DNA of 5,097 nucleotides from an uncultured Dysosmobacter sp. (GCA_934597465.1 CAKTSC010000128.1:1-5097); one strand, 5' to 3'. Shown: positions 1 through 5,097, counted from the stretch's first letter. The notes: a model not told the origin generated them from the letters alone. Numbers and translations: made by a program.

Positions 1-1
1 G

Positions 2-406
2 GAGAACATCGAGACCCAGGAGCAGCTGCTGGACCGTCTGGCCCAGCGGGGCATCCGTTCCACCCAGGCCACCATCTCCCGGGACATCAAGCAGATGCAC
101 CTCATCAAGGAGCCGGTGGGCCAGGGCGTTTACCGCTACGCCGTGTCCGTGAACCGGGCCCGCCTCAACGTGGCGGACAAGCTCCGCACCATCTTCAAAG
201 AGAGCATCACCAGTGTGGACAGCGCCCAGAACATGGTGGTCATCAAGACCCTTTCCGGCCTCGCTGGCGGCGCCTGCGAAGCGCTGGACCATATGGATAT
301 CATGGGCCTTGTGGGGTCACTTGCCGGGGAAAACACGGTCTTCCTCGTGATGAAGGATACCGATGCGGCGGAGCTCTTCTGCCAGGAGATCCGGGAGATG
401 CTGTAA
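2..406 (+). CDS. argR: Arginine repressor ArgR/AhrC, 5'-truncated by window edge
   Basis: Transcriptional regulator of arginine metabolism: family members form hexamers that bind ARG-box operators with L-arginine as co-repressor. The visible 134 residues match the family from about residue 17, so roughly 16 N-terminal residues and the start codon lie to the left. The winged helix-turn-helix is clear (fragment residues 1-50): IETQEQLLDRL, then STQATISRDIKQMHLIK, the recognition-helix signature. The C-terminal oligomerisation and arginine-binding domain follows (about 60-134), with IKTLSGLAGGACEALD and LVGSLAGENTVFLV. The usual GTIxGDDT motif here reads GSLAGENT, so the two arginine-contacting aspartates are Glu110 and Asn111 of the fragment; the conserved Asp of the EALD segment (D96) is kept. 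The gene sits 21 nt before recN, the standard Firmicute order. Identity is secure. Whether arginine is still the effector is less certain because of the pocket changes. Confidence 0.95.
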   Translation, partial: ENIETQEQLLDRLAQRGIRSTQATISRDIKQMHLIKEPVGQGVYRYAVSVNRARLNVADKLRTIFKESITSVDSAQNMVVIKTLSGLAGGACEALDHMDIMGLVGSLAGENTVFLVMKDTDAAELFCQEIREML

Positions 407-412
407 CGCCCG

Positions 413-420
413 AAGGAGGG
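413..420 (+). promoter_or_regulatory. Ribosome binding site of recN
   Basis: AAGGAGGG lies 7 nt before the ATG at 428, a near-perfect Shine-Dalgarno sequence. It fixes the recN start and shows that recN is translated independently of argR, whose stop codon is at 404-406. I found no promoter-like pair and no palindromic LexA/DinR box in the 21-nt gap. Confidence 0.85.
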
Positions 421-427
421 AAAGCCC

Positions 428-2113
428 ATGCTGGAGTTGCTGCACATCGAGAATCTGGCGGTGATCGAGACCGCCGACATCCAGTTCTATCCCGGCTTCA
501 ACGCCCTCACCGGCGAGACCGGCGCGGGCAAATCCATCGTGGTGGACGCCATGCAGGCGGTGCTGGGGGGCCGGGCCTCCCGGGATCTCATCCGCACTGG
601 GGCGGTCTCCGCCTTTGTGAGCGCGGTGTTCTCCGGCCTGCCGCAGTCCTTTCCGGCCCTGGCCGCCTGCGGGGCGGCACCGGACGAGGAGGGAAAGCTC
701 CTGCTCCAGCGGGAGATCACGGCGGACGGCCGCAACGTCTGCCGGGCCAACGGCCGCCCTCTGACCGTCAGTCAGCTGCGCGCCGTGGGCGCGGAGCTCC
801 TCAACATCCACGGCCAGCACGAGGGGGCCCAGCTCCTGGACGAGGAACGCCACGGGGAGTACCTTGACCGCTACGGCAGGACGGAGGGCGTTCTGTCCGC
901 CTATCAGAAGGAGTACGAGGCCCTGCTTGCCATCCGCCGCCGGATGGGGGAGCTGCGGATGGACGAGGCCGAGAAGGCCCGCCGGATGGACTCCCTCCGC
1001 TTCCAGATCGACGAGCTGGAGCGGGCCGACCTCCGTCCCAGGGAGGACGAGGAGCTCCGCGCCCGGCGGGACTTCCTCCGCAGCGGGGAGAAGTACCTCT
1101 CCGCCCTGGAGGGGGCCGCCTATGCCCTGGGCGGCGGGGACGACAGCGACGGCGCGGCCCGGCAGCTGCAGAGCGCGGCGGAGGCCCTGGCGCCCCTGCG
1201 GAGCCTGGGCGGTGAGTTTGCCGGGCTCTGCGAGCGGGTGCAGGAAGCCGCCGCCGAGGTCTACGACCTCTCCGAGATCCTGCGGGACAAGCGGGAGGAG
1301 TTCGATTTCTCCCCCGGGGAGCTGGACGCCGTGGAGAGCCGCTGTGACCAGCTCTACCGCCTGAAGAAGAAGTACGGCGCCACGGCGGAGGACATGCTGG
1401 ACTACCTGGAGCGCTGCCGCCGGGAGCTGGACACCATCGAGACCTCGGAGGAGGAGCTGGCCCGCCTGGAGCGGAAGCTCACCGCCGCCGAGGGAAAGGT
1501 ACGCGCGGCGGGGGAGGCTTTGACCGCGGCCCGGAAGGCCGCCGCCGGGGACTTGCAGCAGCGCATCCAGACGGAGCTCCGGGAGCTGGATATGCGGAAA
1601 GTCCGCTTTGAGATCTGCTTCGAGCCCAAGGAGCCCGCCCAGGACGGCTGCGACGCCATCCGCTTCCTGATGTCCGCCAACGCCGGGGAGGATCTCAAGC
1701 CCATCGCGAAGATCGCCTCCGGCGGTGAGCTGGCCCGGATCATGCTGGCTTTGAAGAACGTCCTCTCGGAGCAGGAGGACATCGGCACCCTGGTTTTCGA
1801 CGAGGTGGACACCGGCGTCTCCGGCCGGGCCGCCCAGAAGGTGGCGGAGAAGCTGGCCCAGGTCAGCCGCCGCAAGCAGGTGCTCTGCGTCACCCATCTC
1901 CCCCAGCTGGCCGCCATGGCGGATGTCCATTTCTGTGTGGAGAAGGGAGAGGTAAAGGGAAGAACCTTTACGCAAGTCCGCCGTCTGGATCGCGCCCAGC
2001 GCCAGGCGGAGCTGGCCCGCATCAGCGGCGGCGCCGCTGTGACAGAGGCCCTGCTGCAAAGCGCCGGAGAGCTGCTGGACGCCGCCGCCGCGTACCGGGA
2101 GGGCCTGCGCTGA
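428..2113 (+). CDS. recN: DNA repair protein RecN (SMC-like ATPase)
   Basis: RecN is a cytosolic SMC-like ATPase that acts early in double-strand-break repair and recombination, gathering or tethering DNA ends. The 561 aa length is normal for the family (about 550-575). The N-terminal ATPase half carries Walker A GETGAGKS (residues 29-36) and the RecN-typical LLNIHGQHEGAQLLD segment (125-137). Two charged, heptad-like stretches (about 155-215 and 325-375) form the antiparallel coiled coil around a central region with the conserved RLKKKYG (311-317). The C-terminal half has the ABC signature ASGGELARIMLALK (430-443), Walker B TLVFDEVDTG (454-463), the following VSGRAAQKVAEKL, and the switch histidine in CVTHLPQLAAMAD (H490). 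All catalytic elements are present, so the protein should be active. It starts at an ATG with a strong RBS. A large reverse-strand open frame over this gene is a composition artefact. Confidence 0.98.
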   Translation: MLELLHIENLAVIETADIQFYPGFNALTGETGAGKSIVVDAMQAVLGGRASRDLIRTGAVSAFVSAVFSGLPQSFPALAACGAAPDEEGKLLLQREITADGRNVCRANGRPLTVSQLRAVGAELLNIHGQHEGAQLLDEERHGEYLDRYGRTEGVLSAYQKEYEALLAIRRRMGELRMDEAEKARRMDSLRFQIDELERADLRPREDEELRARRDFLRSGEKYLSALEGAAYALGGGDDSDGAARQLQSAAEALAPLRSLGGEFAGLCERVQEAAAEVYDLSEILRDKREEFDFSPGELDAVESRCDQLYRLKKKYGATAEDMLDYLERCRRELDTIETSEEELARLERKLTAAEGKVRAAGEALTAARKAAAGDLQQRIQTELRELDMRKVRFEICFEPKEPAQDGCDAIRFLMSANAGEDLKPIAKIASGGELARIMLALKNVLSEQEDIGTLVFDEVDTGVSGRAAQKVAEKLAQVSRRKQVLCVTHLPQLAAMADVHFCVEKGEVKGRTFTQVRRLDRAQRQAELARISGGAAVTEALLQSAGELLDAAAAYREGLR

Positions 2114-2176
2114 ATCAGCCGGGATCCGCGGAGGAAAAACCACGCAAGCATTGAGAGGGAAAGGCGGTAAAGGAAT

Positions 2177-2875
2177 ATGGCTTCACAGGAAAAACGCCAG
2201 ATCTCCTGGCAATTTGCCCTGACACTGGCAGGGCTCTGCTTCCTTCTCAGTCTTGCCGGACTGCTGTTCATCCTCTTTTCCGCCAGGGGCGAGGTACACG
2301 ACGCCTTCGCCCTCTCGGATACCGCCGTCCCCATCCGGGATGTCAACGGCCTGGCCCGGGACGGTGAGGGGAACCTCTACATTGGCTGCGGCGGCAGCTC
2401 CTCCCTCCAGGTCTTTGACCGGGAAGGGCGCTTCCTCCGCCGCTTCTGCATTCCGACTTATAAGGCCGGAGCTTCCGGCTTCGCCTGGAAGCTGGAAGGG
2501 GAGGCCCTGCGCATCTACACCTACCGGGGCCCCGCCCGCCTGACGGTGGAGGGATCGCAGGTAACGGAGACGGAGCCCTACCCCGACAGCGCCGCCCTGC
2601 GATCCGCCATGGAGGCGGACGGCCTCTCTCCCTACGGCGGCGGACGCAGCGGCCATGGCGCGGACGGCGCCCTTCTGCGCCTGGATCTTCTGGGGCGGCT
2701 CCGGGTGACGGAGCCGGACGGGACAGCGCAGACCCTCTCCCTGGAAGTCCCGCATTTCCCGCCGCCGTTCCCCTTCTGCTGGGGCATGATGCTGGCGGGG
2801 ATCCTTGGAATGCTCCTCCCGCTCCGCCGGGCCGCTTTCCGGCCCGGGCGGGAAAAAGCGGCCGGAAGGGCTTGA
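2177..2875 (+). CDS. Membrane protein with a single NHL/beta-propeller-like blade, function unknown
   Basis: I do not recognise a named family. The 232-aa protein begins with a short charged N-terminus and a long hydrophobic helix (about residues 12-35) that looks like a membrane anchor or uncleaved signal. Residues 53-92 read like one NHL-type blade: RDVNGLARDGEGNLYIG, then SLQVFDREGRFLRRF. A soluble region without familiar motifs follows (about 93-190). A second hydrophobic segment comes after a proline-rich stretch (PHFPPPFPF) at about 199-216 and ends in a basic tail (RRAAFRPGREKAAGRA). Helices at both ends with basic residues beside them suggest that the middle domain is extracytoplasmic and both termini are inside. 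One blade cannot close a propeller alone, so the domain may oligomerise or be a different beta fold. The gene starts 63 nt after recN without a visible terminator. Its RBS is modest (AAGGCGG 10 nt, or AAAGGA 2 nt, before the ATG). Its stop codon lies inside the -35 box of the next promoter. Confidence 0.8.
   Translation: MASQEKRQISWQFALTLAGLCFLLSLAGLLFILFSARGEVHDAFALSDTAVPIRDVNGLARDGEGNLYIGCGGSSSLQVFDREGRFLRRFCIPTYKAGASGFAWKLEGEALRIYTYRGPARLTVEGSQVTETEPYPDSAALRSAMEADGLSPYGGGRSGHGADGALLRLDLLGRLRVTEPDGTAQTLSLEVPHFPPPFPFCWGMMLAGILGMLLPLRRAAFRPGREKAAGRA
2830..2867 (+). repeat. GC-rich inverted repeat at the end of the membrane-protein gene
   Basis: GGCCGCTTT at 2830-2838 is the exact reverse complement of AAAGCGGCC at 2855-2863. 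Overlapping it, TTCCGGCC at 2837-2844 is the reverse complement of GGCCGGAA at 2860-2867, so two mutually exclusive hairpins can form. The repeat lies in the last codons of the gene and just before the downstream promoter. No T-run follows, so it is not a canonical intrinsic terminator. It could slow or protect the transcript end, or be a chance result of GC-rich coding sequence. Confidence 0.45.
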
Positions 2876-2900
2876 CAATTCCCGCCATATCGGATAGAAT
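2872..2900 (+). promoter_or_regulatory. Sigma-A promoter of the T-box/tyrS operon
   Basis: TTGACA (2872-2877, exact consensus -35) and TAGAAT (2895-2900, one mismatch from TATAAT) are separated by exactly 17 nt. Transcription should start near A2907, a few bases before the first T-box helix. The TGA stop of the upstream gene (2873-2875) lies inside the -35 box, so the promoter is packed directly against the preceding gene. Being this close to consensus suggests strong constitutive initiation, with control left to the leader. Confidence 0.9.
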
Positions 2901-2913
2901 CAGGCTACTGTTA

Positions 2914-3012
2914 CAGCAAGGATGCGGAGAAGTACGCGGTTTTGCCCTGCCAAGAGAGCCCCTGGCCGCTGGAAAGGGGAGAGGGCCGCCGCCGAAATAC
3001 ACCGCGGAGCTG
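2914..3012 (+). promoter_or_regulatory. T-box Stem I with specifier loop (UAC at 2998-3000)
   Basis: Base helix CAGC (2914-2917) pairs with GCTG (3009-3012). Purine-rich AAGGA and GGA strands above it look like the kink-turn. The next helix is GCGG (2924-2927) with CCGC (3002-3005). The specifier loop has AGTA (2931-2934) opposite GAA (2994-2996), the loop-E motif. The specifier TAC (2998-3000) follows, then a purine (A3001), as expected directly above the lower helix. Upper helices are GCGGT (2936-2940) with GCCGC (2988-2992) and GCCCT (2944-2948) with AGGGC (2982-2986). The distal part has AGAGAG (2953-2958) and CCCCT/AGGGG (2959-2963 with 2975-2979) around a GGCCGCTGGAA loop. One apparent C-C mismatch (2935/2993) sits directly above the loop-E motif. 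Confidence 0.9.
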
Positions 3013-3120
3013 GCACCCCAACGGACGGAAGTCCCAGTAGGCGTGTTCCGGGTGCGCCCGTTACCGCGCGGCCGTGTGAACGCACGGCGTGAGGCCCCGA
3101 TCCGTGAGGAGAAGGCAAAC

Positions 3121-3151
3121 CAGAGGTGGTACCGCGTCCTGACGCCCTCTG
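3121..3151 (+). promoter_or_regulatory. T-box antiterminator with UGGU bulge
   Basis: CAGAGG (3121-3126) pairs with CCTCTG (3146-3151), and GCGT (3134-3137) with ACGC (3142-3145) around a CCTG tetraloop. Between the two helices is the 7-nt bulge TGGTACC (3127-3133), whose first four bases pair with the tRNA acceptor end. UGGU demands ACCA, so discriminator base A, which is what bacterial tRNA-Tyr carries. The 3' arm is shared with the terminator, making the two structures mutually exclusive. Confidence 0.93.
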
Positions 3152-3181
3152 TCCGCTGAGCGGACGGGGGCTTTATTTTTT
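3144..3181 (+). terminator. T-box intrinsic terminator (attenuator)
   Basis: GTCCGC (3151-3156) pairs with GCGGAC (3160-3165) around a TGA loop. The stem extends downward as GCCCTCT (3144-3150) against GGGGGC (3166-3171), with one bulged C and G-T pairs. The run TTTATTTTTT (3172-3181) follows. Formation stops transcription 25 nt before the first gene. Its 5' arm overlaps the antiterminator 3' arm at 3144-3151. Confidence 0.94.
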
Positions 3182-3192
3182 GGAAACGACGG

Positions 3193-3199
3193 AAAGGAG
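3193..3199 (+). promoter_or_regulatory. Ribosome binding site that fixes the hydrolase start
   Basis: AAAGGAG lies 7 nt before the ATG at 3207. It decides the start: the longest frame opens with a GTG at 3126, but that would place the coding region inside the antiterminator and terminator, has no RBS, and adds 27 residues unrelated to the fold. Confidence 0.88.
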
Positions 3200-3206
3200 C
3201 GCGCAG

Positions 3207-3830
3207 ATGGAGAGCATCACCCTTCATTATTTCGGCCACGCCTGCTTCCGCCTGGACTTCGGCCAGTGGCGGACGGTGCTGGATCCCTACCACGACGGCA
3301 TGGTGCCGGGCCTCCCGCCCCTGGAGCTGGAGGCGGAGGAAGTTCTTTGCAGCCACCCACATGATGACCACAACTTCGTTCAGGCGGTGCATCTCAGCCA
3401 CGTCCGGGGCTTCGCCCCCTATGAGATGAGCACCCTCACCGTGCCCCACGACGGGGAGAACGGCCGCCGCCGGGGCATGAACACCATCCGCATCTTCCGC
3501 TACGGCGGCCTGCGCGTGGCCCACCTGGGCGACCTGGGGCGGCCCCTGACGGCGGAGGAGGCGGCGTCCCTCCATGGCCTGGACTGCATGATGATCCCCG
3601 TAGGCGGGTACTATACCATTGACGCCGGGGAGGCCCAGGCGGTGGTGGATGCCGTCTGCCCCCGGGTGGTGATCCCCATGCACTACCGGCAGGGAAGCGT
3701 GGGCTTCCCGGAGCTGGGGGAGCTCTCGGAGTTTACGGCGCGCTTCCCGGACGTCCGGCGGGAGGCCGGGCCCCTGACGCTGACGCGGGAGATCCCGGAG
3801 GGCGTCGTGATCCTGACGCCGGAGGTCTGA
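3207..3830 (+). CDS. MBL-fold metal-dependent hydrolase (UlaG-like / Lactamase_B_3 type)
   Basis: Small cytosolic metallo-beta-lactamase-fold protein of 207 aa with no signal peptide or membrane segment. It opens with ITLHYFGHACFRLDF, typical of the UlaG-like branch. The metal-binding motif is HPHDDH (H50, H52, D54, H55). Other likely ligands are H81 (VPHDGENG), the bridging D109 in AHLGDLG and H159 in VIPMHYR. The metal site looks complete for two metals, so a hydrolytic enzyme is expected. The substrate is unknown: relatives are annotated only as Zn-dependent hydrolases, and UlaG itself is an ascorbate-6-phosphate lactonase, which I do not claim here. The gene is first in the unit controlled by the tyrosine T-box. 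It is followed after 58 nt by tyrS with no visible terminator or promoter, so its level should rise when charged tRNA-Tyr runs low. A role linked to tyrosine or tRNA-Tyr is inference from context only. Confidence 0.9.
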   Translation: MESITLHYFGHACFRLDFGQWRTVLDPYHDGMVPGLPPLELEAEEVLCSHPHDDHNFVQAVHLSHVRGFAPYEMSTLTVPHDGENGRRRGMNTIRIFRYGGLRVAHLGDLGRPLTAEEAASLHGLDCMMIPVGGYYTIDAGEAQAVVDAVCPRVVIPMHYRQGSVGFPELGELSEFTARFPDVRREAGPLTLTREIPEGVVILTPEV

Positions 3831-3874
3831 GCCCCGGGCTCATCCCAAGAAAAAATACCGCCAACGCGGAGGAT

Positions 3875-3881
3875 AAAGGAG
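3875..3881 (+). promoter_or_regulatory. Ribosome binding site of tyrS
   Basis: AAAGGAG sits 7 nt before the ATG at 3889. The 58-nt gap after the hydrolase stop shows no -35/-10 pair. Its only structure is a small hairpin (GAGCC/GGCTC, 3829-3841) without a T-run, so tyrS most likely depends on the T-box promoter. Confidence 0.85.
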
Positions 3882-3888
3882 AAATACC

Positions 3889-5097
3889 ATGACTTGCTAC
3901 GAAGAACTGAAGGCCCGTGGCCTCATCGCCCAGGTGACCAATGAGGAAGAGATCCGGGATGTCATCAACAACGGCAAGGCCGTCTTCTACATCGGCTTTG
4001 ACTGCACCGCGGACTCCCTCACCGCCGGCCATTTCATGGCCCTGACCCTGATGAAGCGCCTGCAGATGGCGGGCAACCGGCCCATCGCCCTCATCGGCGG
4101 CGGCACCACCATGATCGGCGACCCCTCCGGCCGCACCGACATGCGCAAGATGCTGACCAAGGAGGATATCGATCACAACGCCGAGTGCTTCAAGCGCCAG
4201 ATGGAGCGCTTCATCGACTTTGGTCCCGGCAAGGCCCAGATGCTGAACAACGCCGACTGGCTGCTGAAGCTCAACTACGTGGAGCTGCTGCGGGACGTGG
4301 GCGCCTGCTTCTCCGTCAACAACATGCTCCGGGCCAAGTGCTATGAGCAGCGGATGGAGAAGGGCCTCAGCTTCCTGGAGTTCAACTACATGATCATGCA
4401 GTCCTACGACTTCTACTACCTCTTCCAGCACCACGGCTGCAACATGCAGTTCGGCGGCGACGACCAGTGGAGCAATATGCTGGGCGGCACCGAGCTCATC
4501 CGCCGGAAGCTGGGCAAGGACGCCCACGCCATGACCATCACTCTGCTGACCGACTCTCAGGGCAAGAAGATGGGCAAGACTGCCGGCAACGCCGTCTGGC
4601 TGGACGCCAACAAGACCTCTCCCTACGACTTCTACCAGTACTGGCGGAACGTGGAGGATGCCGACGTCATGAAGTGCATCCGGATGCTGACCTTCCTGCC
4701 TCTCGAGCAGATCAACGAGATGGACAGCTGGGAGGGCAGCCAGCTCAACCAGGCCAAGGAGATCCTGGCCTACGAGCTCACCAGGATGGTGCACGGCGAG
4801 GACGAGGCTGAGAAGGCCCAGGCTGCGGCCCGCGCCCTCTTCGGCGGCGGCGGCAGCAAGGAGAACATGCCCGCCACCGAGCTCACCGCTGCGGACTTTG
4901 CGGACGGCCAGATCGGTGCCCTGGCGCTCCTGGTGCGCTGCGGCCTTGCCGCCTCCAACGGCGAAGCCCGCCGCCTCATCCAGCAGGGCGGCCTCAGCGT
5001 GGATGAGAAGAAGGTCACGGACGCTGCCGCCGCCTTCCCCCAGGAGCTGTTCTCCGGCGAGGGCGTCATCCTGAAGAAGGGCAAGAAGGTCTTCCAC
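3889..5097 (+). CDS. tyrS: Tyrosyl-tRNA synthetase, 3' end cut by window edge
   Basis: Cytosolic class I aminoacyl-tRNA synthetase that charges tRNA-Tyr with tyrosine using ATP. 403 codons are open with no stop. Members are about 400-425 aa, so only a short tail is missing. The Rossmann catalytic domain starts with FYIGFDCTADSLTAGH (33-48). By alignment from memory with the Geobacillus enzyme, tyrosine-pocket residues are kept: Y34, D78 (IGDPSG), Y167, Q171 and D174 (YMIMQSYDF), and Q193 in GGDDQW. T40 is kept, but the HIGH motif is TAGH (45-48): its first His is Thr and only H48 remains. The second ATP motif is KMGKT (227-231). The anticodon-binding alpha domain follows (about 245-320), then a Gly-rich linker (FGGGGSKEN) and a C-terminal S4 RNA-binding domain (about 340-403, with SNGEARRLIQQGGLSV). 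It is second in a unit led by a tyrosine T-box, which fits autoregulation through uncharged tRNA-Tyr. Confidence 0.97.
   Translation, partial: MTCYEELKARGLIAQVTNEEEIRDVINNGKAVFYIGFDCTADSLTAGHFMALTLMKRLQMAGNRPIALIGGGTTMIGDPSGRTDMRKMLTKEDIDHNAECFKRQMERFIDFGPGKAQMLNNADWLLKLNYVELLRDVGACFSVNNMLRAKCYEQRMEKGLSFLEFNYMIMQSYDFYYLFQHHGCNMQFGGDDQWSNMLGGTELIRRKLGKDAHAMTITLLTDSQGKKMGKTAGNAVWLDANKTSPYDFYQYWRNVEDADVMKCIRMLTFLPLEQINEMDSWEGSQLNQAKEILAYELTRMVHGEDEAEKAQAAARALFGGGGSKENMPATELTAADFADGQIGALALLVRCGLAASNGEARRLIQQGGLSVDEKKVTDAAAAFPQELFSGEGVILKKGKKVFH

Larger units (their letters stand above)
2907..3181 (+). ncRNA. T-box riboswitch leader, tyrosine-specific (UAC specifier)
   Basis: This cis-acting leader reads the charging state of tRNA-Tyr. 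Uncharged tRNA pairs by its anticodon with the specifier and by its NCCA end with the antiterminator bulge, which allows read-through. Stem I can be paired by eye (2914-3012). A helix of two pairs (GCCGTG 3071-3076 with CACGGC 3083-3088) fits stem III. Between them, 3013-3070 holds local hairpins (GGAC/GTCC at 3023-3034, CGGG/CCCG at 3049-3060) and a CAGTAGG segment that fit a stem II plus IIA/B pseudoknot module, though I could not settle that fold by hand. The conserved T-box sequence AGAGGTGGTACCGCG is at 3122-3136, followed by a terminator. Specifier UAC and bulge UGGU both suit tRNA-Tyr, and tyrS lies downstream. The start at 2907 is inferred from the promoter. The leader fills the gap of about 330 nt between the two neighbouring genes. 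Confidence 0.96.

Noticed and set aside
229..241. GAACATGGTGGTC inside argR as a possible LexA/DinR box for recN
   Set aside because: The expected GTTC half-site is absent, and the site lies about 190 nt before recN within coding sequence.
864..1364. 166-aa + strand frame inside recN
   Set aside because: It is an out-of-frame shadow rich in Pro, Ser, Arg and Trp, without an RBS, and lies entirely inside recN.
317..2143. 608-aa open frame on the minus strand across recN
   Set aside because: It is antisense to a clear RecN. Its protein is low-complexity (Gly, Leu, Gln, Val, Pro), as expected for the complement of GC-rich codons. Long shadow frames like this come from scarce stop codons in high-GC DNA.
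2872..3159. 95-aa frame opening with TTG inside the leader
   Set aside because: It covers the promoter and T-box helices, has no RBS and no protein-like motif; the RNA structure explains the sequence fully.
3126..3206. N-terminal extension of the hydrolase from a GTG at 3126
   Set aside because: It would code through the antiterminator and terminator, lacks an RBS and adds 27 residues unlike the family; ATG 3207 has AAAGGAG at good spacing.
3829..3841. Small GAGCC/GGCTC hairpin right after the hydrolase stop
   Set aside because: The 5-bp stem is not followed by a T-run on the + strand (an A-run comes later), so it is not an intrinsic terminator.
3733..5097. 454-aa open frame on the minus strand across tyrS
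   Set aside because: It is antisense to a well-conserved TyrS, with repetitive Leu/Val/Ala/His-rich sequence and no recognisable motif. Same composition artefact.

Overview
The window is GC-rich throughout and all genes lie on the + strand. Gene content and order point to a high-GC Clostridia member (Bacillota), plausibly Oscillospiraceae/Ruminococcaceae-like. The evidence is an argR-recN pair in the classic Firmicute order, a canonical T-box riboswitch ahead of an aminoacyl-tRNA synthetase operon, strong AAGGAGG-type ribosome binding sites, and a clostridial-looking TyrS. The taxonomic call is inference from style and synteny, not from a database match.

Left half (1-2875): the 3' end of an ArgR/AhrC-type arginine repressor gene runs off the left edge. 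recN follows 21 nt later (complete, 561 aa, all ABC-ATPase motifs intact). After a 63-nt gap comes a 232-aa membrane protein of unknown function, with two hydrophobic segments flanking a small domain that holds one NHL/beta-propeller-like blade. No terminator or promoter is visible between these three genes, so they may be one transcription unit.

Middle (2872-3181): a near-consensus sigma-A promoter, whose -35 box overlaps the stop codon of the membrane-protein gene, drives a leader of about 275 nt that is a complete T-box riboswitch. Stem I can be drawn by hand, with a kink-turn region, an AGUA/GAA loop-E specifier loop and the distal AGAGAG element. The specifier triplet is UAC (Tyr). The antiterminator has the 7-nt bulge UGGUACC, and the competing terminator ends in a T-run.

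Right half (3207-5097): the T-box is followed first by a 207-aa cytosolic metallo-beta-lactamase-fold hydrolase with an intact metal site, and then, after 58 nt with no promoter or terminator, by tyrS (403 codons, cut by the window edge just before its expected end). The tyrosine-sensing leader therefore appears to control both genes. When tRNA-Tyr is uncharged, read-through would raise TyrS and the hydrolase together.

The most interesting points are the placement of an uncharacterised MBL-fold hydrolase as first gene of a Tyr T-box operon, the non-canonical HIGH motif (TAGH) in TyrS, the altered arginine-pocket residues in ArgR, and the single-blade membrane protein after recN, where spoIVB is commonly found. 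The rest is ordinary housekeeping. I see no mobile elements, CRISPR arrays, tRNA or rRNA genes.
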